Assembly (NCBI GenBank): GCA_003241695.1
Contig: QFPN01000002.1
Span: 186,001 to 250,000, forward strand
From: Ancylobacter novellus
GTDB lineage: Bacteria; Pseudomonadota; Alphaproteobacteria; Rhizobiales; Methylopilaceae
Direction: 5' to 3'
Length of the DNA stretch: 64,000 nt
Part shown: piece by piece, positions 8,253 to 15,520 of the stretch
Position numbering within the stretch: the first letter of the stretch is position 1
Layout: each line of letters opens with the position of its first letter
Notes under the pieces: generated by a model
Told to the model about the DNA's origin: nothing
Databases searched by the model: none
The model's input: only the letters and a program-made list of their open reading frames with translations
Program-made: the position numbers and the translations under genes

Positions 8253-8307
8253 TTGCGTTGACGTCTTCGCGCCGCCTAGGCCAACATCGGGTTGCGTCGA
8301 TGTCTTG
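8253..8307 (+). repeat. Imperfect 16-base direct repeat in the protease leader
   Basis: Two copies of TTGCGTYGAYGTCTTS, at 8253-8268 and 8292-8307, identical at 13 of 16 positions and 39 bases apart. They lie between the candidate promoter and the protease start, so they could be a binding site for a regulator or simply a leader duplication. The rest of the 417-base gap between the two divergent genes shows nothing further that I can support. Confidence 0.45.
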
Positions 8308-8355
8308 TTTTCAATTGATGACAAGCGGTGTCCGACGCCGCGTTAGGATGAGACG

Positions 8356-10038
8356 ATGAAGACGCCCGACAGTTCTCGCCGCCCGTCGCGACTTCGCCTT
8401 CTGGCGTCCGTGGCGTTTGCGGCCGCGCTCGCCGTCGCGGTCGTCGCGGCTCCGCTTCCGGCGTTCGCCCAGACCACCGACAATCCGACGCGGGGCGGCC
8501 ACGGACGCGGCGGCGGGAAAGGAATCGGCGCGGGAATCATCGGCGCGGCGATCGGCATCGGCGCCATTCTGCTGATCGAAGGCGCGCGCGCCCATAAGGA
8601 GAGGCCGCGCGTGGTCGAGGAAACCGACGGTGAGGTCGAGCGTCCCCGGCGCGAACGGAAGCCGCAGGCGGAAAAGCCGAAGATCGAGAAGCCGCGGACC
8701 GTCCGCGTCCGCGCGGAGCCCGCCGGCGAGCGGCCGACCGCGAGGACGGAGCGGCGCAAGGCGGAGAAGGTCGCCCGCCGCACGCCGTCGGGCAAAGGTC
8801 CGGGAACTCCGGGCGGGGCGGGGGCGATCGCGCCTGCGGTTATTCCGACCCTGCCGGCGCTCGCCGCCTCGGACGTCGCGATCGTTCCGGGAGAAGTGCT
8901 GTGCGAGCTGCGCGCGGGGCTTTCCGACGCGGACACCACGGGGATCGCCCGCGACCACAGGCTCGAGCGGATCTCGATCGAGCGCTTCGCGCTGACCGGG
9001 ACGACGATCGTCCGCTACCGGATCCGCGGCGACCGTCCGCCGGCCGAGGTCGCAACCGAGCTCGCCGCCGATCCGAGGGTCGCGACGGCCCAGCCGAACC
9101 ACGTCTTCTCGCTGAGCGAAGCGAAGCTCGCCGCGACCCAGTACGCGGTCGACAAGATGCGGCTCAAGGAGGCCCATGGCCTTGCGACGGGCGTCGGCGT
9201 GACGGTGGCGATCATCGATTCCGGCGTCGACGCCAGGCATCCGTCGCTGAAGGGCGCCGTGATCGAGAGCTTCGATCCGGTTGGGGGAACGTTCCGGCCG
9301 CACGCCCACGGCACGGCGGTCGCGGCGCTTGCGGCCGGCCGCGGCGATCTCGACAGCCCGGCGCCCGCGGCCCGCGTCCTCGCCATCCGCGCCTTCGCGC
9401 CCGACCAGCCGGCGAAGCCCGGCGCGCAGGGCACGACCATGCACATCCTGCGCGGCCTCGACTTCGCGGCGAGCCGCGGCGCCAAGGTGGTCAATATGAG
9501 CTTCGCGGGGCCGCGCGACGCCAAGATCGCCGAGTTCATGGCGGCGGGCGCCGCGAAGGGCGCGATCTACGTCGCAGCGGCTGGCAATGCGGGTCCGGCC
9601 TCGCCGCCGCTCTATCCCGCCGCCGAACCGGGCGTGATCGCGGTCACGGCGACCGGCGCGGACGACGCGCTGCTCGCGGTCGCCAACCGCGGTCCGCATC
9701 TTTCGGTCGCGGCGCCCGGCGTCGACGTCCTCGTCGCCGCGCCGGGCGGCGGATACGCCTATATGTCCGGCACCTCGATGGCCTCGGCCGAGGTCGCGGG
9801 CGTGGTGGCGCTGCTCGCCGAGGCGAAGCCCGGCCTCACGGCCTCGGAGGCGAAGGCCGCGCTTGAATCCTCCGCGCGCGACCTCGGCGCCGCGGGGCCG
9901 GATCCCGACTTCGGCGCCGGCGCGACCGACGCCCAGGGCGCTCTCGGCGCGGTCGGCCGGCGCGGCCCCTCGGCCGATACGCCGACCCCTGCGCCCGCAG
10001 CGCAATCGGGCGGCGCGGCGGTGGCGGAGCGGCCGTGA
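8356..10038 (+). CDS. Secreted subtilisin-like serine protease (S8 family)
   Basis: A protein of 560 residues. Residues 1-39 form a signal peptide ending in AFA. Residues 47-79 are a glycine-rich hydrophobic stretch that could be a second membrane or glycine-zipper element. Residues 80-150 are a basic linker. Residues ~178-250 look like an inhibitor-I9-type pro-domain ending in PNHVF. The catalytic domain follows: Asp288 in AIIDSGVD, His318 in HAHGTAV, oxyanion Asn411 in AAGNAG, and Ser474 in SGTSMAS. All catalytic residues are present. The ATG follows AGGATGAGACG. It is transcribed toward the sigma/anti-sigma pair and probably belongs to their regulon. Confidence 0.92.
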   Translation: MKTPDSSRRPSRLRLLASVAFAAALAVAVVAAPLPAFAQTTDNPTRGGHGRGGGKGIGAGIIGAAIGIGAILLIEGARAHKERPRVVEETDGEVERPRRERKPQAEKPKIEKPRTVRVRAEPAGERPTARTERRKAEKVARRTPSGKGPGTPGGAGAIAPAVIPTLPALAASDVAIVPGEVLCELRAGLSDADTTGIARDHRLERISIERFALTGTTIVRYRIRGDRPPAEVATELAADPRVATAQPNHVFSLSEAKLAATQYAVDKMRLKEAHGLATGVGVTVAIIDSGVDARHPSLKGAVIESFDPVGGTFRPHAHGTAVAALAAGRGDLDSPAPAARVLAIRAFAPDQPAKPGAQGTTMHILRGLDFAASRGAKVVNMSFAGPRDAKIAEFMAAGAAKGAIYVAAAGNAGPASPPLYPAAEPGVIAVTATGADDALLAVANRGPHLSVAAPGVDVLVAAPGGGYAYMSGTSMASAEVAGVVALLAEAKPGLTASEAKAALESSARDLGAAGPDPDFGAGATDAQGALGAVGRRGPSADTPTPAPAAQSGGAAVAERP

Positions 10039-10069
10039 CGGAATTTCGCATGATCGCCTCGCCTCGCCT

Positions 10070-10096
10070 TGAACCTTTCGCGCCGCTCGCGCGACC
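10070..10096 (+). promoter_or_regulatory. Candidate ECF promoter P3, autoregulatory for the sigma gene
   Basis: TGAACC (10070-10075), 16 bases, then CGACC (10092-10096). A start about seven bases further on would leave a leader of only some 15 bases before the GTG start of the sigma gene, which fits that start codon. The downstream CCATC resembles the CAATC of P1. Confidence 0.65.
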
Positions 10097-10117
10097 CATC
10101 TGCAGGCCGCGGCGCGC

Positions 10118-10681
10118 GTGGTGACGGATGTCTCCGACGAGATCCTGATCGAGCGCATCGCGGGCGGCGACCGGGCCGCGATGCGGACGCTCTATGCGCG
10201 CCATTCGACGCGCGTGCTGCGCTTCCTCATCCGGCTCGTCCGCGACCAGTCACGCGCGGAGGATCTGATGAGCGACGCATTCTTCGACGTCTGGCGACAG
10301 GCGTCGCGCTTCGAGGGGAGGTCGAGCGTCTCGACCTGGATCCTCTCGATCGCGCGGTTCAAGGCGCTGTCCGCCATGCGCAAGCCCGCCGAGCGGGAGC
10401 TCGAGCCGGAGATCGCCGAAGCGGTCGAGGACTACGCCGACACGCCGGAGGTCACGATCCAGAAGGCGAGCAAGGCGACGGCCCTGCGCCGCTGTCTCGA
10501 GAAGTTGTCGGCCGAACATCGCGAGGTCGTCGATCTCGTCTACTATCACGAGAGAAACGTCGAAGAGGCGAGCCAGATCCTCGGCGTGCCGGCGGCGACG
10601 GTGAAGACCCGGATGTTCTACGCCCGCAAACGCCTCGCCGAATTGATGGCCGCGGCCGGTCTCGAAAGGGGTTGGCCATGA
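10118..10681 (+). CDS. ECF-family RNA polymerase sigma factor
   Basis: A sigma factor of 187 residues with only regions 2 and 4. Region 2 spans about residues 26-92, including RAEDLMSDAFFDVWRQASRF and STWILSIARFKALSAMRK. Region 4 spans about 123-178, with LSAEHREVVDLVYYHERNVEEAS and the helix-turn-helix GVPAATVKTRMFYARKRL. The start is GTG, with a second GTG directly after it. The stop overlaps the anti-sigma start as ATGA, so the pair is coupled. The likely targets are the three genes with the TGAACY-N16-CGACC element, including its own. I do not place it in a numbered ECF group. Confidence 0.92.
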   Translation: MVTDVSDEILIERIAGGDRAAMRTLYARHSTRVLRFLIRLVRDQSRAEDLMSDAFFDVWRQASRFEGRSSVSTWILSIARFKALSAMRKPAERELEPEIAEAVEDYADTPEVTIQKASKATALRRCLEKLSAEHREVVDLVYYHERNVEEASQILGVPAATVKTRMFYARKRLAELMAAAGLERGWP

Positions 10682-11364
10682 GCCCGCGCGAGACGGGTCG
10701 CGGACCCGAGCACGAGGTCGACCTCATCGCGCCCTGGGCCTCGACCGGGCGCCTCGACCGGGACGACGCCGCGGCGCTTGAGCGGTTTCTCGCCGACGAT
10801 CCGGACCTCGCCCGTCGTCTCGACGTGGCGGCCGAGGAGCGGGACGAGACGATCCTGCTGAACGAGGCGCTGCCCGCGCCTTCCGTCGCCGCGCGCGAAA
10901 GGCTGTTCGCGGCGATCGAAGCGCACGAGGCCGGACGCCGGCCCAGAGCCGCGGGCGTGATGCGCTGGCTGTCCGAGCGGCTTTCGTCGCTCTCGCCGCA
11001 GACGCTCGCCTGGGGCGCGACGGCGGCGGCGCTCGTGATCGCGCTGCAGGCCGGCGTCCTGACCGGGACGCTGGTCGGCCGGGGCGGCGGCGACGCGGCC
11101 TATGAAACCGCTTCGGACGGCGCAGGCTCCGCCGAGGCCTTGGGGCCCACCGGGCTCGTCGCCTTCCTGCCGTCCGCCACCGCGGCCGAAATGGAGAAGG
11201 CGCTGAAGGACGCAGGCGCGGAGATCGTCGGCGGCCCGAAGCCCGGCGGCGTGTTCGTCATCCGCGTCGCGGGCGCGGCGACGCCCGACGAGCTCGCGCC
11301 CTCGCTGAAGCGGCTGCGCGACGCCTCCGACGTCGTGAAGTTCGCCGTTCCCGGCGCGCAATAA
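10678..11364 (+). CDS. Membrane anti-sigma factor
   Basis: A protein of 228 residues. The cytoplasmic part (1-105) starts with a helical anti-sigma domain around HEVDLIAPWASTGRLDRDDAA and has no HxxxCxxC zinc motif. One membrane segment lies at about 109-133. The periplasmic tail (about 159-225) has an alternating beta/alpha pattern (GLVAFLPS, MEKALKDAGAEIVGGP, GVFVIRVA, DELAPSLKRLRDASDVVKFA) much like a subtilase pro-domain. It should hold the sigma factor at the membrane until a periplasmic signal releases it. It is translationally coupled to the sigma gene. Confidence 0.88.
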   Translation: MSPRETGRGPEHEVDLIAPWASTGRLDRDDAAALERFLADDPDLARRLDVAAEERDETILLNEALPAPSVAARERLFAAIEAHEAGRRPRAAGVMRWLSERLSSLSPQTLAWGATAAALVIALQAGVLTGTLVGRGGGDAAYETASDGAGSAEALGPTGLVAFLPSATAAEMEKALKDAGAEIVGGPKPGGVFVIRVAGAATPDELAPSLKRLRDASDVVKFAVPGAQ

Positions 11365-11372
11365 GGCTGACA

Positions 11373-11402
11373 GGCCCGCCTCCCGTTGCTAGGAGGCGGG
11401 CC
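11373..11402 (+). terminator. Hairpin after the anti-sigma gene
   Basis: Perfect 11-base arms (11373-11383 and 11392-11402, GGCCCGCCTCC type) with an 8-base loop, eight bases past the stop. No T tract follows, so it may be a weak or Rho-assisted terminator. Confidence 0.45.
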
Positions 11403-11425
11403 GAAACCTCACTTCGGCGTTCAAG

Positions 11426-11728
11426 ATGACCGGAACCACCCGCACCGGCGAGGGCCTCGATCCCAGTCGCCGCCGCGCGCTCTACCGCTCCTGGCGGCGC
11501 GGCACCCGCGAAATGGACCTGCTGATGGGCCGCTTCGCCGACGCCGAGATCGACGTCTTCACCGACGAGGAGTTTTCCCAGTTCGAGGCGCTGATCGAGG
11601 CTCCGGACCGGGACCTGTTCGCCTGGATCGCGGAAAAGGAAGCGATCCCGGCGAATTACGACACGGACGTGTTCCGGCGTCTGAAGGCGTTCCACGAGGC
11701 GTTTCCGACGACGGACCACATCGGGTAG
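11426..11728 (+). CDS. sdhE: SdhE, succinate dehydrogenase flavinylation factor
   Basis: A protein of 100 residues of the SdhE/Sdh5/YgfY family, which helps attach FAD covalently to SdhA. The signature RGTREMD (residues 25-31) is intact and is followed by the usual helical bundle with DEEFSQFEALIEAPDRDLFAW. Length matches the family. It lies between the anti-sigma gene and mfd; sdhE beside mfd is common in alphaproteobacteria. Confidence 0.92.
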   Translation: MTGTTRTGEGLDPSRRRALYRSWRRGTREMDLLMGRFADAEIDVFTDEEFSQFEALIEAPDRDLFAWIAEKEAIPANYDTDVFRRLKAFHEAFPTTDHIG

Positions 11729-11739
11729 CGCCGCCCCCG

Positions 11740-11854
11740 CGTCCCGGCCCTGAGCCGGGACCCGTGAACGCGCACGGCGAACGAACAAGTCGTCGCCCGC
11801 GCCGTTTTCTTCGGGAGCCGTAACGGTTATGGGTCCCGGCTCAAGGCCGGGACG
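11740..11854. repeat. Inverted repeat pair between sdhE and mfd
   Basis: Two 24-base segments, at 11740-11763 and 11831-11854, are reverse complements of each other with one mismatch (GTCCCGGCCCTGAGCCGGGAC type). Each is also a hairpin by itself. The arrangement resembles dispersed REP-like elements and could act as a terminator for sdhE. Confidence 0.7.
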
Positions 11855-11889
11855 CGCCAGCGCTTCCGGCGCACGATGCTGAAGACTTC

Positions 11890-14800
11890 ATGACCCTCAA
11901 GCTTTCCGCCCTTCTCGATCGCGCTCCGGCGACCATCGCGAACGTCCCCGACGGCTTCGACGCGCTCGTGGTCGCTGATCTTGCGCGCGCGCTCGCCGGC
12001 AAGGCGCACGACGCGCAGGGCGTGCTGCATGTCTCCCGGGACGCATCGCGCATGGCCGCGATGGAGCGGGCGCTCGCCTTCATGGCGCCGGACGTCGAAC
12101 GCCTGACCTTCCCCGGCTGGGACTGCCAGCCCTATGACCGCGTCTCGCCCAACAGCGCGATCGTGGCCGCCCGCACCACGACGCTCGCGCGGCTTTCAGC
12201 CTCGCGCGGCGGGGAGAAGCCGCGCGTCGTGCTGACGACCATCGGCGCGGCGGTGCAGCGGGTCGCGGCGCCCGAGCAGGTCGCCCGCCAGAGCTTTTCG
12301 GCTGCGCCCGGCAACGTGGTGGACCTGAAGGCGCTCGCCGAGTGGCTGGAGGTGAACGGCTTCATGCGCGCCTCGACCGTGCGTGACTATGGCGAGTACG
12401 CCATCCGCGGAGGCATCGTGGACCTCTTTCCCGCGGGCCACGCCGAGCCGATCCGGCTCGACTTCTTCGGCGACACGCTCGAATCCATCCGCCCGTTCGA
12501 TCCAGAGACCCAGCGCTCCATCGGCCAGCTCCGAGCGCTCGATCTCGTGCCGATGTCGGAGGTGCAGCTCACATCCGAGACCATCCGGCGCTTCCGCCAG
12601 TCCTACACGGCGGCCTTCGGCGTGCCGGGCCGCGACGACCAGCTCTATTCGGCGGTGAGCGAGGGCCGGCGCTATCCCGGCATGGAGCACTGGCTGCCGC
12701 TGTTCAGCGAGCGGCTGTCGACGCTGTTCGACCATCTGCCGGACGCGCGCGTGGTGGTCGACCCGCTCGTCGACGACGCGGCGGGCGAGCGGCTCGCGCA
12801 GATCGCGGATTATCACGACGCCCGCGCCGAGGCGCTCAAGCACGACAAGTCCGGCGCGGTCTACAAACCGCTGCCTGCGGACGCGCTCTATCTTGCGCCG
12901 GCCGAATGGAAGGAGCGGCTCCAGCAGACGGCGCCCATCCGCTTCACGCCTTTCGCGACGCCCGAGGGGCAGGGCGGACGGACGTTCGACGCCGGCGCCC
13001 GCGCGGGCCGAAGCTTTGCGGCGGAGCGGGCGGACGAAAGCGCGAACGTCTTCGACGCCGTCGTGGCCCACATCCGCGCGCTGAAGGACGACGGCAAGCG
13101 CGTCGTGGTCGCCGCATGGACGGACGGCGCGCGCGACCGTCTCGGCACGGTGCTGAGCGATCACGGCCTCGCGGCGACGCGGCCTGTCGGAAGCTGGCGC
13201 GACGCGATGGCGCTGCCCGCGGACGCCGTCGCGCTCGGCGTGCTCGGGATCGAGCAGGGCTTCGAGACCGACGACGTCGCGGTCGTGGCCGAGCAGGACA
13301 TTTTGGGCGACCGTCTCGCGCGCGGACCGAAAAAGAAGAAGCGCGCGCAGGATTACCTCACCGAGGCCGCAGGGTTGGCGGCCGGCGACCTCGTGGTCCA
13401 TGTCGACCACGGCATCGGGCGGTTCGTCGGGCTGAAGACCATCCAGGCTGCGGGCGCGCCGCATGACTGCGTCGAGCTGCATTACGCAGGCGGCGACAAG
13501 CTGTTCCTGCCGGTCGAGAACATCGAGCTCTTGTCGCGCTACGGCTCCGAGGACACCGAGGCGCAGCTCGACAAGCTCGGCGGCGTCGGCTGGCAGGGCC
13601 GCAAGGCGAAGCTCAAGAACCGCATCCGCGAGATGGCCGGCGAGCTGATCAAGATCGCGGCCGCCCGCATGACGAAGGAGGCGCCGCGCGCGACGCCGCC
13701 GGAAGGCCTCTACGACGAGTTCGCGGCGCGCTTCCCCTACGACGAGACCGAGGACCAGCAGGCTGCGATTGACGCTGTGCTCGACGATCTCGCGGCCGGC
13801 CGCCCGATGGATCGGTTGGTGTGCGGCGACGTCGGCTTCGGCAAGACCGAGGTCGCGCTCCGCGCCGCCTTCGTGGTGGCGATGACGGGGCGTCAGGTCG
13901 CGGTCGTGGTGCCGACCACGCTGCTCTCGCGGCAGCATTTCCGCACCTTCTCGGAGCGCTTCCGCGGGCTGCCGCTGAAGGTCGCGCACGCCTCGCGCTT
14001 CGTCACGCAGAAGGAGCTGAACGAGACCAAGAAGGGGCTGGCGAGCGGCGACATCGACATCGTGGTCGGCACGCACGCTCTTCTCGGCAAGACCGTCGAA
14101 TTCAAGGATCTCGGCCTCGTCATCGTGGACGAGGAGCAGCACTTCGGCGTCGGTCACAAGGAGCGGCTGAAGTCCCTTCGCTCAGAAGTCCATGTGCTGA
14201 CGCTTTCCGCGACGCCGATCCCGCGCACGCTCCAGCTCGCCATGACGGGCGTCCGCGAACTCTCGATGATCGCGACGCCGCCGGTCGATCGGCTCGCCGT
14301 CCGCAGCTTCGTCGCGCCCTTTGATCCGCTGATCGTGCGCGAGGCGCTCTTGCGGGAGCGCTACCGCTCCGGCCAGTCGTTCTTCGTCTGCCCGCGGATC
14401 GAGGACATCGCCGACGCCAGAACCTTCCTCGCCTCCGAGGTTCCGGAGGTGAAGGTCGCTGTCGCGCATGGCCAGATGCCCGCGACCGAGCTCGAAAAGG
14501 TCATGACCGACTTCTACGAGGGTCGCTTCGACGTGCTGCTCTCGACCGCGATCGTGGAGTCCGGCCTCGACATCCCGAACGCCAACACGCTGGTGGTCTG
14601 GCGCGCCGACATGTTCGGCCTCGCGGCGCTCTATCAGCTCCGCGGCCGCGTCGGGCGCTCGAAGACGCGCGCCTATGCGCTCTTCACGGTGCCGGCCAAC
14701 AAGACCATGACGGTCAACGCCGAACGGCGTCTCAAGGTGCTGCAGTCGCTCGAAGGGCTCGGCGCCGGCTTCCAGCTGGCGAGCCACGACCTCGACATCC

Positions 14801-15402
14801 GCGGGGCCGGCAACCTGCTCGGCGAGGAGCAGTCCGGCCACATCCGCGAGGTCGGCTACGAACTCTACCAGCAGATGCTCGCCGACGCGGTGGAGGCGCT
14901 GAAGGAGGGCGGGGAAGAGGTGGTCGACGACCGCTGGTCGCCGCAGATCACGCTCGGCGCGCCGGTGATGATCCCGGAGGAGTATGTCGGCGATCTCGCG
15001 GTGCGGCTCTCGCTCTACCGCCGCTTGGCCGAGATCGACGAGGACGAGGCTCTGGAAGCGTTCGCTGCGGAACTCGCCGACCGCTTCGGTCCGGCTCCGA
15101 GCGAGGTCAAGCAGTTGCTCGAGATCGCCGCGATCAAGGCGCTGTGCCGCCGCGCCAATGTCGAGAAGATCGACGCCGGGCCGAAGGGCGTGGTGCTGTC
15201 GTTCCGCGACAACTCCTTCGCAAACCCCGACGGCCTCGTGATGCACATCGCGCGCGAGGAGGGGCCGAACGCGAAGGTCCGGCCCGACATGAAGGTCGTG
15301 TTCAAGCGCGAGTGGCCGACCGTCTCCGCCCGGCTGAAGGGCGCGGCCAAGCTTCTGCGCGATCTCGTCCGCATCGCCGAGGCGCCGAAGAAGGCGGCCT
15401 GA
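11890..15402 (+). CDS. mfd: Transcription-repair coupling factor Mfd
   Basis: A translocase of 1170 residues that removes RNA polymerase stalled at lesions and recruits UvrA. The N-terminal UvrB-like module includes FPGWDCQPYD and YGEYAIRGGIVDLFP. The polymerase-interacting domain contains DLVVHVDHGIGRFVGL near 500. The motor has Walker A GDVGFGKTE near 645-653 and the DEEQ box near 747. The TRCF C-terminal domain follows. Length is as expected (E. coli about 1150). It directly follows sdhE. No missing motifs. Confidence 0.98.
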   Translation: MTLKLSALLDRAPATIANVPDGFDALVVADLARALAGKAHDAQGVLHVSRDASRMAAMERALAFMAPDVERLTFPGWDCQPYDRVSPNSAIVAARTTTLARLSASRGGEKPRVVLTTIGAAVQRVAAPEQVARQSFSAAPGNVVDLKALAEWLEVNGFMRASTVRDYGEYAIRGGIVDLFPAGHAEPIRLDFFGDTLESIRPFDPETQRSIGQLRALDLVPMSEVQLTSETIRRFRQSYTAAFGVPGRDDQLYSAVSEGRRYPGMEHWLPLFSERLSTLFDHLPDARVVVDPLVDDAAGERLAQIADYHDARAEALKHDKSGAVYKPLPADALYLAPAEWKERLQQTAPIRFTPFATPEGQGGRTFDAGARAGRSFAAERADESANVFDAVVAHIRALKDDGKRVVVAAWTDGARDRLGTVLSDHGLAATRPVGSWRDAMALPADAVALGVLGIEQGFETDDVAVVAEQDILGDRLARGPKKKKRAQDYLTEAAGLAAGDLVVHVDHGIGRFVGLKTIQAAGAPHDCVELHYAGGDKLFLPVENIELLSRYGSEDTEAQLDKLGGVGWQGRKAKLKNRIREMAGELIKIAAARMTKEAPRATPPEGLYDEFAARFPYDETEDQQAAIDAVLDDLAAGRPMDRLVCGDVGFGKTEVALRAAFVVAMTGRQVAVVVPTTLLSRQHFRTFSERFRGLPLKVAHASRFVTQKELNETKKGLASGDIDIVVGTHALLGKTVEFKDLGLVIVDEEQHFGVGHKERLKSLRSEVHVLTLSATPIPRTLQLAMTGVRELSMIATPPVDRLAVRSFVAPFDPLIVREALLRERYRSGQSFFVCPRIEDIADARTFLASEVPEVKVAVAHGQMPATELEKVMTDFYEGRFDVLLSTAIVESGLDIPNANTLVVWRADMFGLAALYQLRGRVGRSKTRAYALFTVPANKTMTVNAERRLKVLQSLEGLGAGFQLASHDLDIRGAGNLLGEEQSGHIREVGYELYQQMLADAVEALKEGGEEVVDDRWSPQITLGAPVMIPEEYVGDLAVRLSLYRRLAEIDEDEALEAFAAELADRFGPAPSEVKQLLEIAAIKALCRRANVEKIDAGPKGVVLSFRDNSFANPDGLVMHIAREEGPNAKVRPDMKVVFKREWPTVSARLKGAAKLLRDLVRIAEAPKKAA

Positions 15403-15520
15403 CGCTTTCGCCGAAATCGGTTGCGACGCACCGGCGGACTCGTCCTAGAATACGCTCGTGGCTTGGCGGCCGGTCCTGCTTTCGCAGGATCAGCTCGTTG
15501 GCCGTGGGGGATTTCGAGAC

